Assembly: GCA_026417515.1 (NCBI GenBank)
Contig: JAOADC010000051.1
Span: forward strand, 1 to 41,265
Direction: 5' to 3'
DNA from: Actinomycetota bacterium
Lineage (GTDB): Bacteria > Actinomycetota > Aquicultoria > SKW223
DNA: 41,265 nt
The position numbers and the translations under genes are program-made. Every line of letters starts with the position of its first letter. Position 1 is the stretch's first letter. Positions 9,145-18,867 of this stretch are shown piece after piece. The notes beneath the pieces are model-generated. The model had not been told where the DNA came from, searched no databases, and worked only from the letters and a program-made list of their open reading frames with translations.

Positions 9145-9801
9145 TCATCGTCTTATTAAGTTTACAAGATCTTCTATTTCTATGAATTCGTCAGAAACAT
9201 CTATCAGTTCTTCAGAAGCCTTATAGCCGTTTGTTTGGGCTTCGCGAGATAATGTCGTTACAACGATGATTCTCACTCCATAGTTTTGAAGTTCTTTTAT
9301 GACTGGTACGAAATCTCCATCACCAGAAACAAGAACGATTTCATCAACATGGCTGGCTATTCTCAGCATATCGAGAACTATTTCGATATCAAGGTTAGCT
9401 TTAAACATTGCTTCTTCGGTAAGATAATCCTTGTAAACCCTTACAGGCTTTGTAACAACGTGGTAGCCGCTTCTGCTTAAAAATCTTAAAAAGTCAAGTT
9501 CCTTCTTTCTTTTTGAAATTAGGTTTGCATAGATATCTCGTTCTTTGGTATTTAAAGAGTTTTCTGTTGTTGAATTGTTTAAATCTTCATCGCCGCTGTT
9601 CTCTTTTAAACGTATAAAGGCTTTTATGGATTCCTCAGTCCAGATGCCGCTGTAATAGTAAGCTCTGAGAAGATATCTGTCCTTGCTAAGAACTTCAAGT
9701 AATTTGTTGAAGTCTACTTTTAGCTTTAACGCTTTATAGGTTGCATACTTAAAGTTGCTTCCATCAATAAAAATTGCTCTCTTTATTTTTCCATCAACCA
9801 T
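9145..9801 (-). CDS. NYN/LabA-like PIN-superfamily protein
   Basis: RAIFIDGSNFKYA; EIVLVSGDGDFVPVIKELQNYGVRIIVVT. Confidence 0.88.
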   Translation of the reverse strand: MVDGKIKRAIFIDGSNFKYATYKALKLKVDFNKLLEVLSKDRYLLRAYYYSGIWTEESIKAFIRLKENSGDEDLNNSTTENSLNTKERDIYANLISKRKKELDFLRFLSRSGYHVVTKPVRVYKDYLTEEAMFKANLDIEIVLDMLRIASHVDEIVLVSGDGDFVPVIKELQNYGVRIIVVTTLSREAQTNGYKASEELIDVSDEFIEIEDLVNLIRR

Positions 9802-11539
9802 ATCTTTTCATCCTTTCAATTCTTCTCTTTTTAATCTCATCTTTAAGTTCATTTAAAGAAAATGTATTTAGAATATCGCTTTTTTCCAACCACCCTCGTC
9901 TTGCTGTTGTAACACCATATTTAATTAAAGGTAGATGGGAGACTGAATGAGAATCTGTGCCAATGATAAACTTTACACCATATCTTTTGGCTAGCCTTAT
10001 AAGCCTTGGTGGTAGGTCTAGCCTGTCTGGAAAAGAATTAATTTCAAAAAGAGTTCCTGTTTTTGCAGCCTCTTCAAAAACTCGCTCAAAGTCTATGTCT
10101 GCTTCAGGTCTCTTTAATAGAAGTCTAGTTGTCGGATGGCCAATAGCATCTACGTAAGGATTTTGCATTACCTTAATAAGTCTTTCAGTTATCTTGTCTC
10201 TATCTGACGAAAGTCCCCAGTGGAGTGAAGCGATGCAGAAGTCAAATTCTTTAAGCACAGATTCTTCATAGTCAACCTGACCGTCTTTATCGATGTTCAG
10301 TTCAATTCCTTTCAGTAAAACGATTTTACCTGCATACTTCTCATTAATTTCATCAATGGCTTCATTTCTTGCTTTGAGCTGCTCTAACGTTAAACCTCTT
10401 GCAACCATCAGTCTTTTTGCGTGGTCAGTAACTGATATATATTCGTATCCCATATGTTCAGCAATGTAGGCAAGGTCTTCTAAGCTTGCTGAACTGTCTG
10501 ACCAGTCAGAGTGAATATGTAGGTCTCCTTTAATGTCTTTAGAACACAAAAGTTTTGGTAGTGTTCCATTCTTTGCTGCTTCAATTTCTCCCCAATCTTC
10601 TCTTAGCTCAGGTGGTATGTAATGAAGACCCAGAAATTCGTAGAGTTCTTCTTCAGAAGAAAAGGTTAGAAGTTTTCCATTTTTTAAGAAAATCCCCTCG
10701 TGCGTAAGGCGATTTCCAGAACTCTTGGCAATCTGTCTCAATCGTATGTTGTGTTCTTTAGATCCAGTTAAATGCAAAAGTGCTGCGCCTTTTTTCTCTT
10801 CAGTTGTAATCAAAAAGTCAAACTGGACGCCTTTGTCATCAATTACTCGAGTTATTTCCTCGCCTTCCACCACGCTGGATGTATTTCCAGTTCTCTTAAT
10901 AAAATGGCTCAGAGCTTTTCCTGAATCAGCACCAAATATTAAGAAATCCAGATCCCCTACGGTTTCTTTTCCTCTTCTTAGGGAACCTGCAATCATCAGA
11001 TTCACTTCAGGATGATATTTACCGAAAAACTCTCTAATTCTATAAGATAATTCTTCTGCCTCATTTAATAGCATTCTTTCATAAGAGAGTTCTTTGTTTG
11101 AGAGTGCTGCTCTCAGTTTCGAAAGGGTTTTTGAACTTATTCCCCTTGCTTCCTTTATCTTTCCAGTAAAAAGTGCTTCCTTAAGATCTGATATGTTTGA
11201 AATTCCGAACTGGTCAAAAAGAATTTTGGCTGTTTTTGGTCCTATGTGAGGAATTTTTAAGAGCTCGACAATCTCTATCGGTATTTTCTTTTGGATCTCC
11301 TCAAGAAGAGGTAGCCTTCCTTCTTCAACATATTTTTGTATCTGTTGAGAAATGCTTTTTCCTATGCCTGGTAGTGCTTCTAACTCACCTTTGCGAACAA
11401 GACTACGAATATCTTCAGGAATTGCCCTTATTGATTGAGCAGCTTTTAGATACGCCTTGGCTTTAAATGGATTTTCTCCAGTTATTTCCAATAATTCGCT
11501 TAAAGTCTCAAGTTTCTTAGCAAGTTCTTCGTTTGTCAT
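9794..11539 (-). CDS. polX: PolX-type DNA polymerase (beta-like) with PHP domain
   Basis: HhH GIGKSISQQI and HIGPKTAKILFDQFG; SLRRGKETVGDLDFLI; DLHIHSDWSDSSASLEDLAYIAEHMGYEYISVTDH. Confidence 0.95.
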   Translation of the reverse strand: MTNEELAKKLETLSELLEITGENPFKAKAYLKAAQSIRAIPEDIRSLVRKGELEALPGIGKSISQQIQKYVEEGRLPLLEEIQKKIPIEIVELLKIPHIGPKTAKILFDQFGISNISDLKEALFTGKIKEARGISSKTLSKLRAALSNKELSYERMLLNEAEELSYRIREFFGKYHPEVNLMIAGSLRRGKETVGDLDFLIFGADSGKALSHFIKRTGNTSSVVEGEEITRVIDDKGVQFDFLITTEEKKGAALLHLTGSKEHNIRLRQIAKSSGNRLTHEGIFLKNGKLLTFSSEEELYEFLGLHYIPPELREDWGEIEAAKNGTLPKLLCSKDIKGDLHIHSDWSDSSASLEDLAYIAEHMGYEYISVTDHAKRLMVARGLTLEQLKARNEAIDEINEKYAGKIVLLKGIELNIDKDGQVDYEESVLKEFDFCIASLHWGLSSDRDKITERLIKVMQNPYVDAIGHPTTRLLLKRPEADIDFERVFEEAAKTGTLFEINSFPDRLDLPPRLIRLAKRYGVKFIIGTDSHSVSHLPLIKYGVTTARRGWLEKSDILNTFSLNELKDEIKKRRIERMKRYG

Positions 11540-12993
11540 CAGATATTACTATAAGCGCTGCCAAACAATCTTTCAAAAATCTTTCTCTGCTTATCTTCCT
11601 CTTCTTTTATCCAGTTTTCTTCCCTTACAACAATTTCTTCTGCAATCTTGATTTGAGTCAGCACAGAGGATCTTGAAGTTCCACCTACAGAAGTTTTTTT
11701 CTCAAGAGATAATTCAATGTTAAAAATTTCATAATAGTCATCTTCAAATATAGGAGAGATTGATTTCAATTCGTCCAATTCAATTTCAGATAACTTCTTT
11801 CCACTCTCTTCGCTATGCTTAACAACTCTACCTACTATCTCGTGTGCCTTGCGGAAGGGAACACCCTTCCTGACAAGATAATCTGCAATATCTGTTGCCA
11901 GTAGATATTCGTCAGAGGCTGCCTCTTTCATTCTCTCCACATCAAAATGCAAAGTTCTTATGACATCTGAAAAAATTCTAAGAACGGTACACATATTCTC
12001 AGAAATCTCGCAAGCAAAAACCCTATCTTCTTGTAAATCCCTGTTATAGGTTAGAGGTAGTGATTTTAGAACAGTTGCAACCTGGACCCACGCACCAATT
12101 ACCCTTCCTGAAAATGCTCTAATTAGCTCAAGCGAATCAGGGTTCTTCTTCTGTGGCATAAGTGAAGAACCTGTGCTATATTTCTCTCCCACTTCTACAA
12201 AACCAAATTCTTTTGTGTTCCAGCAAATAATTTCTTCAGAAAACCTCGATATGTGAAGTATAAGATTGACAGCCTGTGATAGGAAATGTAGAACGAAGTC
12301 CCTGTCTGAAACAGCATCCATAGAGTTTTGAGAAGGATCTTTAAAACCAAGCATTTCAGAAATGAGTTTTCTATTTAAGCCAAAACTGTTGCCTGCCAGA
12401 GCACCTGATCCAAGTGGACAAAAGTCCATCTTCTTTCTGGCGCTAACAAATCTGTCGAAATCTCTCTTAAGCATAAAAAACCAACTCAGTAGATGGTGAG
12501 CTAAACGAACAGGTTGCGCCCTTTGCATATGGGTATAACCTGGAATTACATCATCGATATGAATTCTTGCTTTTTCAAGAATACTGTGATGGATGCTCAG
12601 AATGCCTGAATTGATTTCTAAAATTTTTCTTTTCAAAAAAAGTCTTAAATCAGTGGCAATCTGTTCGTTTCTGGAGCGACCTGTATGCACTTTAAGCGCA
12701 GATTCACCTATGAGTTCAAAAAGCGATCTTTCAACAGCGCTGTGAATATCTTCGTCTTCTCTGCTCCAGAATGGTCTTCCAGCACTAGTGTTTAAATACA
12801 TATTTCTTAAAGCATCAATGATTGTCCTTTTTTCTTCATCCGTTAAAATCCCTGCATCGTTTAGAGCATATACATAGGCAGCATTTTGCAGGATCTCTTC
12901 ACGCCAGAGGTACGAATCAGTTGCAATCGAAGATGAAAACTCTAAGAATGCTTTATCTGGTTCTTCTGAAAAACGACCTCCCCAGAGTTTCAA
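11539..12993 (-). CDS. argH: Argininosuccinate lyase
   Basis: MKLWGGRFSEEPD; GSSLMPQKKNPDSLELIRAFSGR. Confidence 0.97.
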   Translation of the reverse strand: MKLWGGRFSEEPDKAFLEFSSSIATDSYLWREEILQNAAYVYALNDAGILTDEEKRTIIDALRNMYLNTSAGRPFWSREDEDIHSAVERSLFELIGESALKVHTGRSRNEQIATDLRLFLKRKILEINSGILSIHHSILEKARIHIDDVIPGYTHMQRAQPVRLAHHLLSWFFMLKRDFDRFVSARKKMDFCPLGSGALAGNSFGLNRKLISEMLGFKDPSQNSMDAVSDRDFVLHFLSQAVNLILHISRFSEEIICWNTKEFGFVEVGEKYSTGSSLMPQKKNPDSLELIRAFSGRVIGAWVQVATVLKSLPLTYNRDLQEDRVFACEISENMCTVLRIFSDVIRTLHFDVERMKEAASDEYLLATDIADYLVRKGVPFRKAHEIVGRVVKHSEESGKKLSEIELDELKSISPIFEDDYYEIFNIELSLEKKTSVGGTSRSSVLTQIKIAEEIVVREENWIKEEEDKQRKIFERLFGSAYSNI

Positions 12994-12995
12994 TG

Positions 12996-14189
12996 CTAAT
13001 CTTCCTTACGGTTAACCTTTGAAAATATTTTTAATGGTAGTCCCCAGAGATTTACGAATCCACGAGCATCCTCGTGGCTGAATTGATCCTTTTCTTCGTA
13101 TGTTGCAAGCTCTTCCAGGTATAAAGAGTGAGGAGAACTTCTTTTTACTGGTATTGCTTTCCCTTTATAAAGTTTTAAGGTAACCTCCCCTGTAACGGGT
13201 TTCTGTGTTCTTTCTACAAAGGCAAACAGCGATTCAAGAAGTGGTGAATACCATTTTCCGTAATATATAAGTTCTGATATGTCCTGTTCCACTTTTTTCT
13301 TATAGTGAAAAGTATCTCTTTCAAGTGTCAAGGACTCAAGATCTTCGTGAGCGACAAGTATAACCTCAGCTGCTGGGACCTCATATATTTCTCTTGATTT
13401 GATGCCCACCAGACGACTTTCAATCATATCAACTCTTCCAATACCATGCCGACCTGCAATCTCAGTCAACCTTTCAATAATTTGCCTTAATTCGAGTTTC
13501 TCACCATTTAAAGAGGTTGGTAAGCCTTCGGAAAATCCTATGGTTATGTACTCAGGTTCATCCGGTGCTAAATGATGTGAGCAGGTCAGTTTATAGGCAT
13601 CTTCTGGTGGTTCGTTCATTAGATTCTCCAGCGGACCACATTCAACAGATCTTCCCCATATGTTTTCATCAATGCTATAGGGACTTTTCTTGGTAACAGG
13701 GATTGGAATCTCGTTCTTCTGTGCATACTCAATGGCTCTGTCTCTTGTTAGTTTCCAGTCTCTTACAGGTGCCATAACCTGAATATCTGGATCAAGAGCA
13801 GCAACTGAAACTTCAAATCTAACCTGATCATTGCCTTTTCCAGTACTTCCGTGGGCTACCAAATCTGCACCCACTTCTCTTGCCACTCTGACAAGATGCT
13901 TTGCAATCAATGGTCTCGAAAGGGCAGTAAAAAGAGGATACTTACCTTCATACTTAGCATTGGATCTTATGGAAGGAGATACAAATTCATTTAAGAACTC
14001 TTCCACGGCATCAACTACATAGGCTTTCTGTGCACCGACCCTTATTGCCTTATCTGCAAGAGGCTGCAGGTCTTCGCCCTGTCCCAAATCGACCAAAACA
14101 GCATAAACTTCATAGCCTTGAGATGCAAGCATATGGCAAATGACAGAAGTATCAAGACCTCCTGAATAAGCAAGAACTACCTTCTTCAA
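12996..14189 (-). CDS. argG: Argininosuccinate synthase (TTG start)
   Basis: KKVVLAYSGGLDTSVICHML; AHGSTGKGNDQVRFE; SD AAAGGAGGAG upstream of TTG. Confidence 0.97.
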   Translation of the reverse strand: MKKVVLAYSGGLDTSVICHMLASQGYEVYAVLVDLGQGEDLQPLADKAIRVGAQKAYVVDAVEEFLNEFVSPSIRSNAKYEGKYPLFTALSRPLIAKHLVRVAREVGADLVAHGSTGKGNDQVRFEVSVAALDPDIQVMAPVRDWKLTRDRAIEYAQKNEIPIPVTKKSPYSIDENIWGRSVECGPLENLMNEPPEDAYKLTCSHHLAPDEPEYITIGFSEGLPTSLNGEKLELRQIIERLTEIAGRHGIGRVDMIESRLVGIKSREIYEVPAAEVILVAHEDLESLTLERDTFHYKKKVEQDISELIYYGKWYSPLLESLFAFVERTQKPVTGEVTLKLYKGKAIPVKRSSPHSLYLEELATYEEKDQFSHEDARGFVNLWGLPLKIFSKVNRKED

Positions 14190-14238
14190 GGAATAACTCC
14201 TCCTTTTTTAAATCAAGAATATATGATTTTATCAGATT

Positions 14239-14694
14239 TTAGCCTGCAAGCTGTCTTATTCTTCTTGCTATCTCCTTGGCTTCTGCCTCGCCAGTAGCGA
14301 CAACCAAGAATGTGTCATCGCCTGCTATTGTTCCTACGACTTCTTCCCACCTCGCTGCATCGACCGCTTGTGCAACGCTGCTTGCGCCACCAGGAGTTGT
14401 TTTGACCACCACAAGATTTGCGCTTTCTCTTGCCCATAAAACAAGATCTTCGCACATACGTCTTAAATGTCTGTCTTCAGCCAGAATATAAACAGAACGT
14501 CCATCCTCTCCTGATACCTTCTCAAGTCCAAGTTGAGAAACGTCTCTCGAAACTGTGGCCTGAGTTACCTTAAATCCTAACTTCTGCAGTTCCTCTACTA
14601 ATTCGCCCTGTGTCCTTATGGTCTTTGTTCTTACTAACCTTCTTATGGCTTCATGTCTTTCGTTTTTCTTGCCCATTATCTCACCTCTTTCCAA
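14239..14694 (-). CDS. argR: Arginine repressor
   Basis: IRRLVRTKTIRTQGELVEELQKLGFKVTQATVSRDVSQLGL; VGTIAGDDTFLVVA. Confidence 0.96.
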   Translation of the reverse strand: MERGEIMGKKNERHEAIRRLVRTKTIRTQGELVEELQKLGFKVTQATVSRDVSQLGLEKVSGEDGRSVYILAEDRHLRRMCEDLVLWARESANLVVVKTTPGGASSVAQAVDAARWEEVVGTIAGDDTFLVVATGEAEAKEIARRIRQLAG

Positions 14695-15587
14695 AGATAG
14701 AAAAATACAGCTGCAGCAGTGTGCAGCCTATTTTCAGCCTGGTCGAAAACTATTGACCTCTCAGATTCAAAAACATCTTCAGTGACTTCCTCGCCTTTGT
14801 GTGCAGGAAGACAATGCATAAAGTAGGCATCTTCTGATTCAGCCATCAATTCTTGATTCACTTGCCAGCCTTTGAATGCTTTCTTCCTCTCTTTTTCTTC
14901 CATATCAAAACCCATACTTACCCAGGTATCAGTATATATCGCGTCTGCGTTCTTAACCGCTTCTTTTGGGTCTTCAAAAATAGAAATCTTTTTGCCGCCG
15001 ATCATCTCTGCTTGTTTTACCACGTTAAAATCAGGTTCATAACCAGGTGGGGTAGAAATCCTAATGTTAAATCCAAATATCGATGAAGCAATAATAAGAG
15101 AATGGCAAACGTTGTTTCCATCGCCAACGTAAGCAAGGGTAAAGTCAAGACCGCCTGTTTTTTCGTAAAGAGTAAAAACATCTGCTATAGCCTGCAAAGG
15201 ATGATGCTTGTCAGAAAGGGCATTTACAACAGGGACAGAAGCGTATACAGACATCTCTGAGAGTGTTTGGTGTTCATATACTCTTGCGCAGATAGCATCT
15301 ACATACCTTGATAAAACCCTTGTTGTGTCCTTTATATCCTCACCTCTTGATAGTTGCATATCGTTTGAGCTAAGCACCACAGGATGGGCTCCTAGTAAAG
15401 AGATGGCAACCTCTAATGATACCCTTGTTCTTGTAGATGGTTTTTCAAAAATGAGTGCTGCTTTCATCCCTTCACAAGTACGCAAAAGCGAATTCTCTTT
15501 CCTCTCTTTAAACTCTTTTGAAAGTTCTAAGATTCTTAATGCTTCCTCTTTATTTAGTTCAGTCAGATCTAAAAGATGCTTAACCAA
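14676..15587 (-). CDS. argF: Ornithine carbamoyltransferase
   Basis: FEKPSTRTRVSLEVA; HPLQAIADVFTLYE; FMHCLPAHKGEEV. Confidence 0.96.
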   Translation of the reverse strand: MVKHLLDLTELNKEEALRILELSKEFKERKENSLLRTCEGMKAALIFEKPSTRTRVSLEVAISLLGAHPVVLSSNDMQLSRGEDIKDTTRVLSRYVDAICARVYEHQTLSEMSVYASVPVVNALSDKHHPLQAIADVFTLYEKTGGLDFTLAYVGDGNNVCHSLIIASSIFGFNIRISTPPGYEPDFNVVKQAEMIGGKKISIFEDPKEAVKNADAIYTDTWVSMGFDMEEKERKKAFKGWQVNQELMAESEDAYFMHCLPAHKGEEVTEDVFESERSIVFDQAENRLHTAAAVFFYLWKEVR

Positions 15588-16770
15588 GAATCTCCTCCAG
15601 TGCTTCCCCTAAAATTAACGCAGCCTCTTCAAAATGTTCTTCTTTTGCAATAAAAGGAGGCAAGAATCTTAATGTATTATCACCACACCTTGAAGCGAGT
15701 AATCCCCTTTCAGCTAACCTTGAAACTAAAGCTTCAGCTATTGGTTGCGAAAACTCCACAGCAACCATTAATCCTTCTCCCCTAATTTCCTTAACTTTAT
15801 CATTATTATGCAAATTTTTAAATAATTCTTGCATAAATAACCTTCCATTTTTCAAATTTCTTTCAGCGTAATTCTCTCTTTCCATAATATCAAGCACCTT
15901 CGTTGCAACAGCAGTACAGAGGGCGTTCCCACCGTATGTGCTACCGTGATCCCCTGCCTTAAGGAGTGAGGCAAGTTCTTCTTTTATCCAGGTTCCCCCA
16001 ATAGGCAATCCATTGGCAAGACCCTTTGCAATAGCAACTACATCTGGAAACATCTGTCTCTTCTGGCCTGCAAGAAATGTTTCGCCTGTCCTCCATAGGC
16101 CTGTTTGAACTTCATCTACTATGAAGAGTGCACCCACTTTCTTGCAGAGGTTGTAGGCATATCTAAGGAAATTATCTTCAATCATTCTAACACCTTTTTC
16201 TCCCTGGATTACCTCGACAATAAGCGCTGAAGTCGCTTCGTCAACCGTTCTTTCAAGTTCCTCAAAATCCCCAGGGCAAATATGTGTAAAATCAGGTAGC
16301 ATACTGCCAAAACCTGATTTAATCTTTTCCTGACCGGTTGCTGACATAGAACCAAAGGTTCGACCATGAAAGGATCCATAAAGAGTTACGATCTTTCTCT
16401 TGCCGCTGACCTGTCCGTAACGTCTTGCTATCTTAATTGCAGCTTCAATAGATTCTGTTCCACTATTCGAAAAGAACCACTTTCCTTCACCTACATATTG
16501 GCTCAGCTTTTCGGCAAGACGTATCTGTGGATAACTGTAAAAAAGGTTTGAACAGGTATACAAATGTTTACTCTGTTCATATAACGCCGAATTGATTTCC
16601 TCGTTTGAATGGCCAAGAGGTGTAACTCCTACGCCAGTTATAAAATCCAAATACCTTTTGCCCTGTTCATCGTAAAGGAAAACCCCTTCTCCCTTCACAA
16701 AGACGATCTTCTGGCGTGAAAATACTGGCCAATAAAATTTTGCCTCGTTTTCAAATATGCTTTTACTCAA
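15580..16770 (-). CDS. argD: Acetylornithine aminotransferase
   Basis: FSNSGTESIEAAIKIARRYG; LFIVDEVQTGLWRTGETFL; GDHGSTYGGNALCTAVA. Confidence 0.96.
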   Translation of the reverse strand: MSKSIFENEAKFYWPVFSRQKIVFVKGEGVFLYDEQGKRYLDFITGVGVTPLGHSNEEINSALYEQSKHLYTCSNLFYSYPQIRLAEKLSQYVGEGKWFFSNSGTESIEAAIKIARRYGQVSGKRKIVTLYGSFHGRTFGSMSATGQEKIKSGFGSMLPDFTHICPGDFEELERTVDEATSALIVEVIQGEKGVRMIEDNFLRYAYNLCKKVGALFIVDEVQTGLWRTGETFLAGQKRQMFPDVVAIAKGLANGLPIGGTWIKEELASLLKAGDHGSTYGGNALCTAVATKVLDIMERENYAERNLKNGRLFMQELFKNLHNNDKVKEIRGEGLMVAVEFSQPIAEALVSRLAERGLLASRCGDNTLRFLPPFIAKEEHFEEAALILGEALEEILG

Positions 16771-17624
16771 TCCAAATCACTTCCCGTTATCATTGTTCCA
16801 ACACCGCTATCAGTGAAAAGTTCAAGAATCAACGAATGTTGAACTGTTCCGTTTAAAATGTGGGCGTATCTGACAAAATTTGATAGAGATTCCAAGCAAG
16901 CCTCCAATTTAGGTTTCATGCCACCCTCTATCTTTCCAAGTCTAATTAAATTGCGAACTTCTTTAGATGAAAGTCTGGAAGCAAGTTTCCCATCCACTAT
17001 GACACCGTCAACGTCAGTTAAGAAAATGATTTTTTCTGCCTCTATTGCTGAAGCAATTTTTGCTGCAGCATCGTCTGCATTTACATTTAGCGATTCTCCT
17101 TCTTCTCCAAGAGCAGTTGTTGCAATTACTGGAAGAAATCCGTCATCAAGTAAAGATTGAATGATTTCAGTTCTTACTGATACAACTGAACCAACATAAC
17201 CAAGTTTTTTGTTAAGCTTTCGAGCTTCAAGAAGGCCTGCATCCTCTCCTGAGAGACCTATGGCTGAAATACCCTGTTTTTTTAAAAGGACAACCAGCTC
17301 CTTGTTTATCTTTCCGGTGAGCACCATTCTTACAACTTCCATAGTTTTTTCATCAGTGACTCGAAGTCCGTCAACGAAAGCAGGTCTAATTCCAAGCAGT
17401 TCTAGGTATTGATTTATCTGAGGACCTCCTCCATGGACAAGGACGACCCTGATGCCAACGAGAGAAAGCAGTGCAATATCCTTAACTACTGATTGTTGCA
17501 GTTCGCTATCTATCATAGCTTTTCCGCCGTACTTTATAACAATGGTTTTTCCGTGAAACTTCTGAATATAAGGCAGTGCTTCTACAAGTATTCTTGCTTT
17601 CTCTAGCCCTGAGAATTCAGCCAA
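16767..17624 (-). CDS. argB: Acetylglutamate kinase
   Basis: IVIKYGGKAM; VLVHGGGPQINQYL; NVNADDAAAKIASAIEAEKIIFLTDVDGV. Confidence 0.97.
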   Translation of the reverse strand: MAEFSGLEKARILVEALPYIQKFHGKTIVIKYGGKAMIDSELQQSVVKDIALLSLVGIRVVLVHGGGPQINQYLELLGIRPAFVDGLRVTDEKTMEVVRMVLTGKINKELVVLLKKQGISAIGLSGEDAGLLEARKLNKKLGYVGSVVSVRTEIIQSLLDDGFLPVIATTALGEEGESLNVNADDAAAKIASAIEAEKIIFLTDVDGVIVDGKLASRLSSKEVRNLIRLGKIEGGMKPKLEACLESLSNFVRYAHILNGTVQHSLILELFTDSGVGTMITGSDLD

Positions 17625-17638
17625 TATTTTGAACCTCC

Positions 17639-18790
17639 TTAACTTGTATATGAAGAATTGATCTCGACATACTTTTCGCTAAGGTCGCAGGAAAAGAAGT
17701 AAGATTCATGTTTTCCAAGATTAGCATCAATCACTATCTCGATAGAATCTCCTTTTAAATAGTCGCTGAGTTCCTTCCTGTTAAAATCAACAGGCTCGCC
17801 TTTAAAAACAGGATAATCGCCAATAAAGATTCTTAATCTGTCTTCTTCAATATAAGAATTGCTGTCGCCAACGCAAGCAAATATTCTGCCCCAGTTTGGA
17901 TCTGAACCATAGACAGCTGTCTTAACAAGTGGTGAAAGTGCAACTCTTTTTGCAACATTTTCAGCGTCCTTTTTACTAGCAAATCCTTTGGTTATTACCT
18001 TAATTATTTTGGTTGCGCCTTCTCCATCTCTTAATATTTTCATAGAAAGTTCGTAAAGAAGGTTCACAAGAAGGATCTCGAATTCCTTTGCCATACTTTT
18101 ATCCACTTTAATCTTTCCGGTGGAAAAAAGAAAAATGGCATCATTGGTGCTTTGTTCGCCATCCACAGCAATTTTGTTGAATGTCTTTTGAACTGCATTT
18201 AAAAGTGCTTTCTTTAAAAAGTAAGGTGAAAAATCTGCATCGGTCATCACGAATGTAAGTGTCGTTGCCAGAGAAGGTCCAATCATTCCTGCACCTTTTG
18301 TAATTCCTGCTAGACAATATTCTTTGCTTCCTTTGACAGAGTAAAATTTTGGAAAACTATCAGTAGTCATAATTGAGCGAGCTGCAAGTTCTAAATCATC
18401 GTGCTTATTAAGGGATTCAAGTGCCTTTTTTATCTTTTCAAGGGGAAGATAAGAACCAATTACACCGGTTGAAGCAGGAATTAGCGGATAAGGCAAATCT
18501 AAAACTTTTTTTCCAAAGTCTAAAATTTCCTGTGCATCACTAATTCCCCTCTTACCTGTTGCAGCATTTGCAAAACCTGTATTTATTAGAGCACCTGAAA
18601 ATATTCTGTATTTCTTAAGCATTTCTTCAGCCAGGCGAACTGGAGCGGCTCTTAATTTGTTAGTTGTGAGAACACCTGTAGCAGAACAACCCTCTTCCGC
18701 AACTATGATGAGTATGTCTGGCCTATCTTCAGAATAGAATCCTGCATTCCCTGAGTAGAATTTAAAACCCCGTGGAATTTCTATTTTCAA
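17639..18790 (-). CDS. argJ: Bifunctional glutamate N-acetyltransferase/ornithine acetyltransferase
   Basis: LINTGFANAATGKRG; ATTLTFVMTDADFS; AVDGEQSTNDAIFLF; GSDPNWGRIFACVG. Confidence 0.96.
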   Translation of the reverse strand: MKIEIPRGFKFYSGNAGFYSEDRPDILIIVAEEGCSATGVLTTNKLRAAPVRLAEEMLKKYRIFSGALINTGFANAATGKRGISDAQEILDFGKKVLDLPYPLIPASTGVIGSYLPLEKIKKALESLNKHDDLELAARSIMTTDSFPKFYSVKGSKEYCLAGITKGAGMIGPSLATTLTFVMTDADFSPYFLKKALLNAVQKTFNKIAVDGEQSTNDAIFLFSTGKIKVDKSMAKEFEILLVNLLYELSMKILRDGEGATKIIKVITKGFASKKDAENVAKRVALSPLVKTAVYGSDPNWGRIFACVGDSNSYIEEDRLRIFIGDYPVFKGEPVDFNRKELSDYLKGDSIEIVIDANLGKHESYFFSCDLSEKYVEINSSYTS

Positions 18791-18823
18791 TCCTAGCCCC
18801 CTGTGTTATTGAATTAAATGCAA

Positions 18824-18866
18824 ATTATAAGTTTTTTATGAAAAATGGCAAATTTTTATTCATTAA
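18824..18866 (-). promoter_or_regulatory. Internal argJ promoter overlapped by an ARG-box-like site
   Basis: Minus strand TTAATGAATAAAAATTTG (18866-18849) overlapping -35 TTGCCA (18851-18846), 16-nt spacer, TATAAT (18829-18824). Confidence 0.55.
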
Positions 18867-18867
18867 T

